A DNA stretch of 64,000 nucleotides from NCBI GenBank assembly GCA_043743335.1, contig JAYTWR010000127.1, positions 1-64,000 of the forward strand. Reading direction: 5' to 3'. This stretch comes from UBA5216 sp043743335. GTDB taxonomy: Bacteria > Pseudomonadota > Gammaproteobacteria > Burkholderiales > SG8-41. Positions 40,023-49,406 of the stretch are shown in pieces. The notes beneath the pieces are model-generated. The model was not told where the DNA came from. It did not search any database and saw only the letters and a program-made list of their open reading frames with translations. Within the stretch, counting starts at the first letter, position 1. The number at the start of each line of letters is the position of its first letter. Both the position numbers and the translations under genes were made by a program.

Positions 40023-41294
40023 ATGACAGAACCCGCCACCCTGCGCGACGTAAGTTGCGCCGACGATTACGATCCCCATTCCATGCCGGTCGACAAAGCC
40101 CGTGCGCTGATAGCACGCTTTCTTACCCCACTGGCCGCCACCGAGCGCCTGCCGATCCGCAGTGCGCTCAATCGCGTACTGGCCGAAGACGTGATTTCGC
40201 CCATTAATGTGCCGTCGAACGACAACTCCGCCATGGACGGCTATGCCGTGCGCTTTGCCGATCTCAAAGCGGACGGCGAAGTCACGCTTAAAATCGCAGG
40301 CACTTCGTTCGCCGGCAAGCCCTATGCCGGCACAGTCAACGCGGGCGAGGCTGTGCGCATCATGACCGGCGGTGTGGTGCCGGATGAGGCCGACACCATC
40401 GTGATGCAGGAACACACAAAATTCAAAGACGGCTGCGTCACCATTGGCACCGGCCATCGCAAAAACCAAAATCTGCGCCGCGCCGGCGAAGACCTCGCCA
40501 CAAGCCAGACCGCACTGAAACGCGGCCTGCCCCTGCGCCCGGCGGAAATAGGCTTAATCGCCTCTATCGGTATCGGTGAAGTCACCGTGTATCGCAAGCT
40601 GCGCGTGGCGTTTTTCTCCACCGGCGACGAGTTGGTGTCCATCGGCAGCGTCCCCGGTGCCGGGCAAATCTTTGACAGCAACCGCTACACCATCCACGGC
40701 ATGCTCACGCGCCTGAACTGCGACGTCATCGACATGGGTGTGATCCGCGACGACCCGGCGATGATCGAAGCCGCGTTCCAGCAGGCAGCGGCCAATGCCG
40801 ATGTGGTCATCACCAGCGGTGGCGTCTCGGTGGGCGAAGCCGATTTTGTGAAGGACATGCTCAACAAACTCGGTGAAGTCCTGTTCTGGAAAATTGCCAT
40901 GAAACCCGGCCGCCCACTGGCCTACGGCAAAATCAGCGGCGCGCATTTTTTCGGACTGCCCGGCAACCCGGTGTCGGTGATGGTCACCTTCTACCAGTTT
41001 GTGCGCGAGGCGCTGCTCACGCTGTCCGGCCAAAACCCAGTGCCGCCGCTGCCCACCTTCAAGGTGCCGTGCACATCAGCGCTCAAAAAAGCGCCGGGAC
41101 GCACCGAATTTCAACGCGGCATTTTGTCGTGCGATACGGCAGGTCATTGGAGCGTCAAAGTCACCGGTGAACAAGGCTCCGGCATTTTGCGCTCTATGTC
41201 AGAGGCGAACTGCTTCATCATCCTGCCCACCGATCAAGGCAATGTGGCACCGGGTGCGCTGGTGGCAGTGCAGGTGATGGAGGGGTCAGTTTAA
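40023..41294 (+). CDS. moeA: Molybdopterin molybdenumtransferase MoeA
   Basis: A 423-residue MoeA, which inserts molybdate (or tungstate) into adenylated molybdopterin. Motifs: PSNDNSAMDGYAVRF (about 60-75), RIMTGGVVPDEADTIV, FSTGDELVSIG, the DSNRYTIHGML segment and TSGGVSVGEADFVKDML, then the GLPGNPVSVMVTFYQFV segment. All domains are present and length is normal. It is divergent from the formate dehydrogenase operon. The stop codon TAA is itself the first triplet of an IHF-like repeat. Confidence 0.97.
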   Translation: MTEPATLRDVSCADDYDPHSMPVDKARALIARFLTPLAATERLPIRSALNRVLAEDVISPINVPSNDNSAMDGYAVRFADLKADGEVTLKIAGTSFAGKPYAGTVNAGEAVRIMTGGVVPDEADTIVMQEHTKFKDGCVTIGTGHRKNQNLRRAGEDLATSQTALKRGLPLRPAEIGLIASIGIGEVTVYRKLRVAFFSTGDELVSIGSVPGAGQIFDSNRYTIHGMLTRLNCDVIDMGVIRDDPAMIEAAFQQAAANADVVITSGGVSVGEADFVKDMLNKLGEVLFWKIAMKPGRPLAYGKISGAHFFGLPGNPVSVMVTFYQFVREALLTLSGQNPVPPLPTFKVPCTSALKKAPGRTEFQRGILSCDTAGHWSVKVTGEQGSGILRSMSEANCFIILPTDQGNVAPGALVAVQVMEGSV

Positions 41295-41309
41295 GTAATT
41301 GATTTTATT
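41292..41309 (+). repeat. IHF-like AT-rich repeat, copy 13
   Basis: TAAGTAATTGATTTTATT; its TAA at 41292-41294 is the moeA stop codon. Exact IHF-consensus match. It lies between converging moeA and the HD-GYP gene. Confidence 0.75.
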
Positions 41310-41315
41310 CATTTT

Positions 41316-42446
41316 TTAGGCCACCTGCCGTGGCGGATCACGATGCAAATCCGCCGGGTCGGCAAAGCGCTCACGGATAGTAATAATCTCCGGCAGTATC
41401 CGCGCAAACAGGTTGACCAAGTTCGGGTCAAAGTGGCTACCCGCGTTGTCATGCAAATATTCGACGGCTTTATCCACCGTCCACGCGACTTTGTAGGGCC
41501 GCACGGATGTCAGCGCATCAAATACGTCGCAAATGGCGACGATGCGCGCTTCGACCGGTATTTTTTCGCCCGCCAAGGCAAGCGGGTAACCGCTGCCGTC
41601 CCATTTTTCGTGATGATGCTGCGCAATAGAGCACGCCGTTTTAAGCAGCGGTGCCGGGTGATTGCCGAGCATTTCCACGCCGAATTCGACGTGCTGGCGC
41701 ATGATGACTTGCTCTTCGTCGCTCAAGCGCCCTTTCTTGAGCAAAATGTGGTCCGGCACACCGATCTTGCCGATATCGTGTAACGGGCTCGCCATGTAAA
41801 TCATTTCCGTCAGGTGCGCGCTCAAGCCCGCCGCCTGCGCCAGCGCACGGCAACTGTGGCTGACGCGCGTGACATGGTTGCCGGTATCGCTGTCGCGGAA
41901 TTCACCTGCCTTGGCGAGGCGGCGCAGAATATCGGTTTGCGTTTCTTTTAGTTCCTGCGTGCGCTCGGTGACTTTTTGCTCGAGGATTTCATTCTGCATT
42001 TCACGTTCGCGATACAGCATGCGCACTTCGAGGTAGTTGTGGATGCGGTGTGCGAATTCCGACTCGACGAACGGTTTGGGTATGTAATCGCGCGCGCCTT
42101 CCTGCAAGGCCTGCAAGCGCACTTCCGCACCTTCGTGCGCGGTCAGCACAATCACCGGCATAAACGCGCCGCGCAACTCGCCCTTTAATTGGCGCATGAC
42201 TTGCACGCCATTCATCAGCGGCATTTCCATGTCGAGCAGAATTAAATCGTGCGGTTCGGCGGCGTACGCAGTCGCGACGGTCGTCGGGTCGTCGGTCAAC
42301 TGCACGTTGAGATAGCCCTGCTTGCGCAGCATGAGCTCAATCAAATCCAACTGATCGGGATTGTCGTCCACCACCAGAATGCGCGCCGCGCGTATTCTCT
42401 TCGCGAGATCGCTGGTAGCGTTGTGGTTTGATGCTGTGTCAGTCAT
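41316..42446 (-). CDS. REC-HD-GYP response regulator (c-di-GMP phosphodiesterase)
   Basis: A 376-residue two-domain regulator: receiver (ILVVDDNPDQLDLIELML, phosphoacceptor in LILLDMEMPLMNG, Lys in YIPKPF) and HD-GYP domain with intact ligands (DTGNHVTRVSH, HDIGKIGVPD, HHHEKWDGSGYP, CDVFDAL). It would hydrolyse c-di-GMP when phosphorylated by an unidentified kinase. ATG 42446 is chosen because the family begins just before the receiver domain; upstream in-frame codons to 42500 are not supported. It is a shorter, apparently complete relative of the protein at 19694-23686. Confidence 0.92.
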   Translation of the reverse strand: MTDTASNHNATSDLAKRIRAARILVVDDNPDQLDLIELMLRKQGYLNVQLTDDPTTVATAYAAEPHDLILLDMEMPLMNGVQVMRQLKGELRGAFMPVIVLTAHEGAEVRLQALQEGARDYIPKPFVESEFAHRIHNYLEVRMLYREREMQNEILEQKVTERTQELKETQTDILRRLAKAGEFRDSDTGNHVTRVSHSCRALAQAAGLSAHLTEMIYMASPLHDIGKIGVPDHILLKKGRLSDEEQVIMRQHVEFGVEMLGNHPAPLLKTACSIAQHHHEKWDGSGYPLALAGEKIPVEARIVAICDVFDALTSVRPYKVAWTVDKAVEYLHDNAGSHFDPNLVNLFARILPEIITIRERFADPADLHRDPPRQVA

Positions 42447-42576
42447 AGCCGCGTACCTCTTTGCCCGCATCGCATAGTGAATCGGCGACCATACTACCAA
42501 GCCCGTCCGGGATAGCGTACATTATTCGCAACGTATCGAAAAAAGTCAGTCAATTCAAGCACCTACGTGTAGGCAT

Positions 42577-43578
42577 TTATGATGCTACCGTAACAATCCG
42601 GCGCTCGTTTACAGACTGCAAAACCGCATGGGTTACGGCTACGGTGTAGGCGCTGTCATCCCCGTCCGGCAGATTGCCGCGCTGGCCCTGCAATTCGCGC
42701 TCAAACGACTGCACCTGCCACTCATAAGCCGGGCTCGCCACAAACCGCTCTTCGGTCGCCCCATTTTTGTCGCGCACGGTGATAACGTGTTCCTGCGCCC
42801 AGCGTAACGGCGACGTGATGAGTGTGGCCTCGGAGCCTTCGATCAAGAGGTTGTTCTGACCTTGCGGCACCTCACGCGTGGCGCGCACCTGCGCGTGACC
42901 GCCGCCCGACAGGCGCCCCTGCACGGTGAAGCTGTCGTCGGCGTGACCGTCGCGCCGGTCGGGCTGGGTAAAGGCACTGACTTCGACAAATTTTTGTCCG
43001 CTCACCCACTGCACCAGATCGAGCAAATGCACGCCCACGTCGTACATCACACCGCTTTGCGAATTATCCAGCCGCCAAGTTTTGCGCGGCGGCATGGCCG
43101 AGGTGCGCTCCAGCGTCACCGTGACGATTTTGCCGAGCTTGCCCGACTGCACAATCTCACGCGCGCGCGTGACCGCCTCATCCATGCGAATCTGGTGCGC
43201 GATGCGCAAAATCACGCCGGCCTTGTTGCAGGCGTCGGCCATTTCACGCGCGTGATCCGCGCGCATCGCAAACGGTTTCTCGCACAGCATGTGCTTCTTG
43301 GCTTTGGCGCCCGCCAGCACAGCCTCGTGATGCATCGCATTGGGCAGCGCGATATACACTGCGTCTATATCAGGATCGTTCAACAGCGCGTTTAAATCAC
43401 TAGGCGTGCGCGCCACGTGAAAGCGCTCGGCGTAGGCTTTGGATTTTTCCGGCGTGCTGCCTAGGCAAGCGACAATTTCCGAACCGGGACTTTTCACCAT
43501 CGCCGGCCCGACAAAATCCACGGCCACCCAGCCCAGTCCCACCATGCCCCAACGCACCACCTTAGTATTTGATTTCAT
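42577..43578 (-). CDS. Gfo/Idh/MocA-family oxidoreductase
   Basis: A 333-residue NAD(P)-dependent oxidoreductase: Rossmann start VRWGMVGLGWVAVDFVGPA, CEKPFAMRADHAREM near residue 97, and the substrate-domain segment SGVMYDVGVHLLDLVQW with the catalytic-type His. It is likely to act on a sugar or related polyol; the substrate is unknown. It shares only family-level features with the gene at 13696. It follows the nitronate monooxygenase-like gene by 24 bases, so they may be co-transcribed. Confidence 0.88.
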   Translation of the reverse strand: MKSNTKVVRWGMVGLGWVAVDFVGPAMVKSPGSEIVACLGSTPEKSKAYAERFHVARTPSDLNALLNDPDIDAVYIALPNAMHHEAVLAGAKAKKHMLCEKPFAMRADHAREMADACNKAGVILRIAHQIRMDEAVTRAREIVQSGKLGKIVTVTLERTSAMPPRKTWRLDNSQSGVMYDVGVHLLDLVQWVSGQKFVEVSAFTQPDRRDGHADDSFTVQGRLSGGGHAQVRATREVPQGQNNLLIEGSEATLITSPLRWAQEHVITVRDKNGATEERFVASPAYEWQVQSFERELQGQRGNLPDGDDSAYTVAVTHAVLQSVNERRIVTVAS

Positions 43579-43602
43579 TGAGTTTTTTCGATGTGTGTCA
43601 CA

Positions 43603-44562
43603 TTAAACCGGGCGCAGCCGGTGGCGCGCGTCGAGGTATTCTTTTTCCAGCCGATCCACCAACACTGCCACGCTCGGAATATCGTCTATGCTGCCCACAC
43701 CCTGCCCCGCGCCCCAAATTTCTTTCCAGGTTTTCGGTCGATCTTCGCGGTTGCGATACAAACCCGGCTCATCGTTCACCGGCAAGTTGGCCGGGTCCAA
43801 CCCGGCGTTGCGTATGCTACCCGCGAGATAACTCCCGTGGACGCCCGAAAACAGCGGCGTGTAAACAATATCACCGGAGTTGGAATCGCAAATCATTTGC
43901 TTGTAGCCTTCAATCGCCATGGATTCGCGCGTCGCAATAAAGCGTGTGCCGATATACGCCAGATCACACCCCATGGCCTGCGCTGCCAAGATCGCCGAAC
44001 CATTCGAAATCGCCCCCGATAGCGCCAGCGGCCCTGAGTGGATGCGTCGCAATTCGTTTACCAGTGCAAACGGGTTCAGCGTGCCGGCATGTCCGCCTGC
44101 ACCACCGCACACGGCAATTAGCCCGTCCACGCCGGCTTCCAATGCCTTTTCCGCATGGCGCACCTTGATCACGTCGTGAAATACCAGCCCACCATACGCA
44201 TGCACGCGCGGCACTATGGCCGTGGGCGCAGACAATGAGGTAATCACAATCGGCACCTTGTGCGCGAGCACCACCTCGGTATCCTGCTCAAGCCGTTTGT
44301 TGGCCTTGTTGACAATCAGGTTCACCGCAAACGGTGCCACTTTCTTTTCGGGATACTGCTTTTGGTAGGCGGCCATCTCAGTCTCGATGCGCGTCAGCCA
44401 TTTATCGAGATCCTCTTGCGGGCGCGCGTTCAGTGCCGGAAACGAGCCAATCACGCCAGCCTTGCACTGCTCAATCACCAGCTCCGGGCCGGACACCACA
44501 AACATCGGCGCGGCCAGCACCGGTAAGCGCAAACGAGCGCTCAAATTTTGGGCAAGAGCCAT
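43603..44562 (-). CDS. Nitronate monooxygenase-family (2-nitropropane dioxygenase-like) protein
   Basis: A 319-residue FMN-dependent TIM-barrel enzyme. Features: PVLAAPMFVVSGPELVIEQ near the N terminus, then GVDGLIAVCGGAGGHAGTL with the His-containing FMN/substrate loop, PLALSGAISNGSAILAAQAMG (phosphate-binding) and CDLAYIGTRFIATRESM. The family oxidises alkyl nitronates, but several members do other chemistry. ATG 44562 has GAGGAG 6 bases upstream, better than the upstream in-frame start. It is divergent from the photolyase gene. Confidence 0.87.
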   Translation of the reverse strand: MALAQNLSARLRLPVLAAPMFVVSGPELVIEQCKAGVIGSFPALNARPQEDLDKWLTRIETEMAAYQKQYPEKKVAPFAVNLIVNKANKRLEQDTEVVLAHKVPIVITSLSAPTAIVPRVHAYGGLVFHDVIKVRHAEKALEAGVDGLIAVCGGAGGHAGTLNPFALVNELRRIHSGPLALSGAISNGSAILAAQAMGCDLAYIGTRFIATRESMAIEGYKQMICDSNSGDIVYTPLFSGVHGSYLAGSIRNAGLDPANLPVNDEPGLYRNREDRPKTWKEIWGAGQGVGSIDDIPSVAVLVDRLEKEYLDARHRLRPV

Positions 44563-44699
44563 TGATACTCCTCGCAACTTTTAAAATGGAATAGCATGTT
44601 GCTGAGATTTTATACCACCCCAGCAACCACCGACACCACGCATTGATAAACTGCGTGGAAAATTTTACGAGCCCTCCTGTGAAAACTTCCGCACCCGAA

Positions 44700-46118
44700 A
44701 TGAACAAGGCCCTATTCTGGTTTCGCCGTGATCTGCGCATTGCGGACAACGCCGGACTGTACCAAGCGTTGAAGTCAGCAGCACACGTTTACTGCGTGTT
44801 TGTGTTTGATCGCGAAATTTTGGATGCGCTGCCGAGCAAAGCCGACCGGCGCGTGGCGTTCATCCACGGCAGTGTTCTGGCCTTGCAAAAATCGTTACGC
44901 AAAGCGGGCGGCGATCTGATGGTGCTGCATGAAACCGCGCGCGACGCCGTGCCACGGCTTGCGCAAGCACTGGGCGTAAACGCGGTATACACCAACGAAG
45001 ACTATGAGCCTTCGGCGCTGACACGGGATCACGCGGTTGCCACACGCCTCCAAGCCGTAGACATCCGTTTTCACGCCTTCAAGGATCACACCATTTTTGC
45101 CAAAAGCGAAATACTGACCCAAGCGGGCGCACCCTATTCCGTGTTTACGCCGTATAAAACCACGTGGCTGAAAAAGCTCGATGCGTTTTATCTCAAGCCT
45201 TACCCTAGCGAACAATACCTGTCGCGGCTCGCACCTGCCGACAATAAAGCCAACCCGGCGTTTCAGCCTATCGCCGAGCTGGGCTTTGACCCCACGAATC
45301 TAAAAGCACTCGGCATTCAGCCGGGAGCCACCGGTGCGCTCACGGCGCTGGATGATTTTTTGGCGCGCATTGACAGCTACCACACTACGCGTGACTTCCC
45401 CGCCGTGCGCGGCGTGTCATACCTCTCAGTGCACAACCGCTTTGGCACGGTGTCGATCCGCCGTCTCGCGCGACTCGCGCATGAGCGCCGTTCAGCCGGT
45501 GCTGACATCTGGCTGAGCGAATTGATCTGGCGGGATTTTTATTTTCAGATCTTGCATCACTATCCTCAAGCAGCCACGTCAGCCTTCAAACCCAAGTATG
45601 AAAAATTATCGTTTAAAAACAATGAGTTACTTTTTTCTGCTTGGTGTAATGCCAGCACCGGTTACCCCATCATCGACGCCGCGATGCGGCAAATCAACCA
45701 CAGCGGATTCATGCACAACCGGCTGCGCATGATCGTCGCTTCGTTTTTGACCAAAGATTTGTTGATCGATTGGCGCTGGGGCGAAAAATATTTCGCCGAC
45801 CATCTCAACGATTTCGATCTATCGGCCAACAACGGCGGTTGGCAGTGGGCCGCTTCAACCGGCTGCGACGCACAGCCTTACTTTCGCATTTTCAATCCCG
45901 TGTCACAGTCGCAGCGCTTCGATCCGCAAGGCAAATTCATCCGCCGCTACCTGCCCGAACTGAACAACGTCACGGACAAATTCATTCACGCCCCTTGGAC
46001 CATGCCGCCGCAGGAACAACAGCGATGCGGGGTCATTGTAGGAACACAGTATCCGCTGCCCATTGTGGATCACGCCGTGGCGCGCCGCGATGCCTTGGCC
46101 ATGTATCAGGCCGTGTGA
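44700..46118 (+). CDS. phrB: Deoxyribodipyrimidine photolyase
   Basis: A 472-residue class I CPD photolyase repairing UV dimers with FADH and an antenna chromophore. The N-terminal alpha/beta domain starts ALFWFRRDLRIADN; the FAD domain shows ELIWRDFYFQILHHYP, TGYPIIDAAMRQI, HNRLRMIVASFLTKDLLIDWRWGE (given in part as HNRLRMIVASFLTKDLL) and NNGGWQWAASTGCDAQPYFRIF. ATG 44700 matches the family N terminus; GTG 44679 or TTG 44643 are alternatives, none with a strong ribosome binding site. The coding stretch FKNNELL at 45610-45632 resembles the AT-rich repeat seen elsewhere. Confidence 0.95.
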   Translation: MNKALFWFRRDLRIADNAGLYQALKSAAHVYCVFVFDREILDALPSKADRRVAFIHGSVLALQKSLRKAGGDLMVLHETARDAVPRLAQALGVNAVYTNEDYEPSALTRDHAVATRLQAVDIRFHAFKDHTIFAKSEILTQAGAPYSVFTPYKTTWLKKLDAFYLKPYPSEQYLSRLAPADNKANPAFQPIAELGFDPTNLKALGIQPGATGALTALDDFLARIDSYHTTRDFPAVRGVSYLSVHNRFGTVSIRRLARLAHERRSAGADIWLSELIWRDFYFQILHHYPQAATSAFKPKYEKLSFKNNELLFSAWCNASTGYPIIDAAMRQINHSGFMHNRLRMIVASFLTKDLLIDWRWGEKYFADHLNDFDLSANNGGWQWAASTGCDAQPYFRIFNPVSQSQRFDPQGKFIRRYLPELNNVTDKFIHAPWTMPPQEQQRCGVIVGTQYPLPIVDHAVARRDALAMYQAV

Positions 46119-46124
46119 GCAAGA

Positions 46125-47357
46125 CTACCTACACGGCGCGAGCGGGCCGCGCACAAACGCCGGCTTGCGCGCCGTCAGCGACTCCAAAAACGCCACCACA
46201 TCGCTGATGTCCTGCTCGCTGAGCTTTAACGGTTGCAGCACGCCGTCGGTCGGCGCGGCTTCGGCAAACACGTCACCCGCGTAAATGTGCGCCTGATGCA
46301 GCAACGTGACATCGATCTCTGAGTAGTGTTTGACCACGTCGCGCAGCGTCGCCAGATGTCCGTTGTGCATATACGGTGCGCTCAAGGCGACATTGCGCAG
46401 ACCGGGCGCTTTGAATTGCTCAAACGTTTGCGGCGCGAGATCAATGAATTGCGTGCTGTGCGCGGTGGATTTCGTTTTATCGTCGTTATACGCACCGAGC
46501 AAATTAAAGCGGCTCGCGCGCAGCATTTTGATGCCCTGATAGCGCCCCCAATCGATGCCGCCGGATTTCCGGATGATGGGAATGCCGATTTCGTGAAACT
46601 CGCCGTTGCTAAAATTCGGCCCGAAGTGACACAAACTGCAATTGCCCTGACCCATGAAAATTTGCGCACCGCGCCGCGCATTGTGCGAATAGGCTGCGGC
46701 GGCCTTCCAGTCGTTGCGCATCACCGCATCGCGAAAATCATCAAACGGCGTACGACCGGACACCAGCGTCTCCTGAAACGCCGCCAGCGCCTTGCCTAAA
46801 TCCATCATCAGCGCTTCGTCATCTGCCGCGAGACTACGGCCAAAGGCCTTGCGGTAGCGGCACGCCAAGTCGGTATCGTCACGCACCAACTGCGCCACGT
46901 GGCGCTCGCTCGCGCCCATCTCGCGCGCATCCAGCAAGGGGCGCACACTTTGCGACCACAGACTGTCGTTCGCGCCATCCCAACCGAACCAGCGGTGGTG
47001 GCGCACATTCAGCACGCTCGGCGTATTGCGGTCGCCCTCGGCAATCGCCACGCCGAGCTTGCGGCCATCCGCCCAATTTTTTTCCGGCACGTGGCAACTG
47101 GCGCAAGACACCGTGCCAGTGCGGGAAAGACGCGGTTCGAAAAAAAGCCGTTCACCGAATGCGATAGCGTCAGGCTTGCCGGATACCCGGTTACTGGCGT
47201 CGCGCGTCCACGGCGCAGGCCACGGGCCGTGACGCAATATCAGGCGGATTTCTTCGGCATTAAGGCCCAGCGGATTGCCCTGCGCCGCCGCGAAGAACGG
47301 CAGGGCCGCTACCGCCATCGTCACCCACGCGGCAATGATCAGACGAAATCCGGACAT
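46125..47357 (-). CDS. Dihaem cytochrome c peroxidase family protein (MauG/CcpA-like)
   Basis: A 410-residue periplasmic protein with a signal peptide (ending ALPFFAAAQ). Two haem-binding motifs are CASCH (about 86) and CSLCH (about 247), and the interdomain LNVRHHRWFGWDG and LRNVALSAPYMHNGHLATLRDVVKHY blocks (the latter with the C-terminal His/Met region) are typical of bacterial dihaem peroxidases. It probably reduces H2O2 or, MauG-like, oxidises another protein. It converges with phrB, six bases apart, with an independent promoter expected upstream of 47357. Confidence 0.92.
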   Translation of the reverse strand: MSGFRLIIAAWVTMAVAALPFFAAAQGNPLGLNAEEIRLILRHGPWPAPWTRDASNRVSGKPDAIAFGERLFFEPRLSRTGTVSCASCHVPEKNWADGRKLGVAIAEGDRNTPSVLNVRHHRWFGWDGANDSLWSQSVRPLLDAREMGASERHVAQLVRDDTDLACRYRKAFGRSLAADDEALMMDLGKALAAFQETLVSGRTPFDDFRDAVMRNDWKAAAAYSHNARRGAQIFMGQGNCSLCHFGPNFSNGEFHEIGIPIIRKSGGIDWGRYQGIKMLRASRFNLLGAYNDDKTKSTAHSTQFIDLAPQTFEQFKAPGLRNVALSAPYMHNGHLATLRDVVKHYSEIDVTLLHQAHIYAGDVFAEAAPTDGVLQPLKLSEQDISDVVAFLESLTARKPAFVRGPLAPCR

Positions 47358-47481
47358 TCAGCGACCATCGAGAATAGCTTGTGCAAATGAGTGTTGGATT
47401 ATGGCATCAAATGGGCGAAAATCAGCACTGAAGCCCTATACGCCCTTGCATTTACTCTTACGCAGACTACCGGAATTCATC

Positions 47482-48315
47482 ATGAGCAAAGACTATCAAC
47501 CGCACTTCAAAGCACCGGCGCAACGCAGTGCCAGCGCCCTGTGGTTCGCCTTTGAAAGCGGCAAGGTCATGGTGCGCATGAACGGCGAAACGCCATCACT
47601 GCTCAATTGCGAGCACCCCGGCCAGCACGGGCTAGCAACGGTACAAGAGCATTATCTTGGCACGTATGACGGCGAACATTGCTACGCGGCCGAGCTCGCC
47701 GCTGCGCAAATTGCGCCAGATGGGCACGCGCTGCTGGGTTTGCGTGATTTGCTCGGCCACTTGGATGACACGCTGGCGGGGATTTCCGGTCGCGCCTTTC
47801 AGGTGCTCGAATGGAACCGCAATCATCGCTACTGCGGTCGCTGCGGCGGCGAAACCGCGCCGCGCGACGACGAACGCGCGCGCACCTGCAAGCCGTGCCG
47901 GCGCACCAGTTACCCACCGGTGGCCCCGGTGATCATGATTTTAATCAAAGATGGCCGCAAGCTGCTGCTCGCGCGCAAGGTGGGCTGGGGCAACACGCGC
48001 TATTCGGCACTGGCCGGCTTTGTGGAACCCGGCGAAACGCTGGAATCCACGGTCATACGCGAAACGCGCGAAGAAGTCGGCGTCGAAATCAAAAATATCC
48101 AGTATTTCGGCAGCCAGCCGTGGCCGTTTCCGAATAACCTAATGATTGCCTTCACCGCGGACTACGCCGGTGGCCCGGTCAAGCCCGATGGCGTTGAAAT
48201 TGAAGAAGCCACGTTTTTTGATGTGGATGATTTACCCAACCTGCCACCGGGCATTAGCATTTCACGCCGCATGATTAACACCGTCGCCGCCGAATTGAAA
48301 AAACTACCGAAATGA
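47482..48315 (+). CDS. nudC: NADH pyrophosphatase NudC
   Basis: A 277-residue Nudix enzyme that cleaves NADH and removes NAD caps from RNA. The zinc site uses YCGRCGG and TCKPC (about 116-140). The Nudix box is GFVEPGETLESTVIRETREEVGV and is complete. SQPWPFPNNLM after it is the NudC-specific motif. ATG 47482 begins the family sequence; frame continues openly upstream but without support. It overlaps tal by 4 bp (ATGA). Confidence 0.95.
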   Translation: MSKDYQPHFKAPAQRSASALWFAFESGKVMVRMNGETPSLLNCEHPGQHGLATVQEHYLGTYDGEHCYAAELAAAQIAPDGHALLGLRDLLGHLDDTLAGISGRAFQVLEWNRNHRYCGRCGGETAPRDDERARTCKPCRRTSYPPVAPVIMILIKDGRKLLLARKVGWGNTRYSALAGFVEPGETLESTVIRETREEVGVEIKNIQYFGSQPWPFPNNLMIAFTADYAGGPVKPDGVEIEEATFFDVDDLPNLPPGISISRRMINTVAAELKKLPK

Positions 48316-49400
48316 ACGTCCCCATGAATGTACTGCAACAAACCAAACAACTGGGCCAAAGCCTGTGGCTCGATAATCTATCGCGCACGCTGATCCAAGA
48401 AGGCGGCCTGCAAAAACTGATCACTGAAGATGGCGTGTCCGGCGTCACCTCCAACCCGGCGATATTTTTTAACGCCATCAGCAAAAGCCCTTATTACAAA
48501 GACGATGTAGCACGGTTAAAAGCACTCAAAACGCCTGCCGAGCCGCTCTACGAAGCGCTGGTGGTTCCCGACATTCAGGCGGCGTGTGATTTGATGCGCC
48601 CCGAGTACGACCGTACTGGCGGACGCGACGGCTACGTCAGCCTCGAAGTCTCGCCCGCGCTGGCGCATGATGCAGCGGGCACGGTCGCTGCCGGCCTGCG
48701 CCTCAAAGCCGCCGTCAAGCGCGTCAATTTGCTCATCAAAGTGCCCGCCACAGCGGCGGGATTGACGGCAATAGAAGAACTCATCGCGCAAGGCTGCTCA
48801 GTCAATGTAACCCTGATGTTCTCGCTGGCGCACGTGAATGGCGTCGCAAACGCCTACGTTCGAGGGCTGCAGCGGTTGGTGGCGGCAGGCGGCGATCCGC
48901 GCCCGGTGAAATCCGTGGCGAGCTTGTTTTTGTCGCGCGTGGACACGCTCGTCGACAAACAGCTCAATGACAGCGGTGGCGCAGCGCTCGCGTTGCGCGG
49001 CAAAGCCGGCGTGGCGCTGGCGAAACTCGCTTACCGCGAGTATCAAAAGACGTTCAAATCACCCGCGTTTGCTGCACTCGCCGCACGCGGCGCACAGCCG
49101 CAATTCATGCTGTGGGCCAGCACCGGCACCAAGAACGCGGCGTATAGCGACGTGCTGTACGTGGCGTCGTTAATCGGTGCTGAAACCATCAATACCGTTC
49201 CCGACGCCACGCTCGCCGCTTTCCGCGATCACGGCAAAGCCGCCACCACGCTGGAAGCCGCCATGGACGAGGCGCAAGCCCATTTCGATGCCTTAGCTAA
49301 CGCCGGCATTGACATGCAGCAGGCCGGCGAAACGTTGCAAGGTGAAGGCGTGAAATTGTTTGAGCAGGCGTTTGACCAGTTGCTAAAGCTGCTGGCTTGA
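48312..49400 (+). CDS. tal: Transaldolase
   Basis: A 362-residue transaldolase of the longer Tal type. It links pentose phosphate to glycolysis by dihydroxyacetone transfer. Motifs: GVTSNPAIFFNAI near the N terminus, the Schiff-base Lys in NLLIKVPATAAG (about 140), GCSVNVTLMFSLAH and SVASLFLSRVDTLVD. FMLWASTGTKNAAYSDVLYV near residue 265 confirms the family. Its ATG overlaps the nudC stop, implying coupling. It is followed by an IHF-like repeat and converging dnaQ. Confidence 0.96.
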   Translation: MNVPMNVLQQTKQLGQSLWLDNLSRTLIQEGGLQKLITEDGVSGVTSNPAIFFNAISKSPYYKDDVARLKALKTPAEPLYEALVVPDIQAACDLMRPEYDRTGGRDGYVSLEVSPALAHDAAGTVAAGLRLKAAVKRVNLLIKVPATAAGLTAIEELIAQGCSVNVTLMFSLAHVNGVANAYVRGLQRLVAAGGDPRPVKSVASLFLSRVDTLVDKQLNDSGGAALALRGKAGVALAKLAYREYQKTFKSPAFAALAARGAQPQFMLWASTGTKNAAYSDVLYVASLIGAETINTVPDATLAAFRDHGKAATTLEAAMDEAQAHFDALANAGIDMQQAGETLQGEGVKLFEQAFDQLLKLLA

Positions 49401-49406
49401 TAATCG

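Noticed and set aside
43561..43585. A weak copy of the AT-rich repeat at the start of the oxidoreductase gene (AGTATTTGATTTCATTGA)
   Set aside because: Too many mismatches to the consensus to count with the fourteen good copies.
45605..45635. Further copies of the AT-rich repeat inside phrB (45610), the ATPase end (59506) and the last gene (63728)
   Set aside because: They encode normal family residues (FKNNELL, TKQLLSA, KSLIL) and match less well, so chance is a sufficient explanation.
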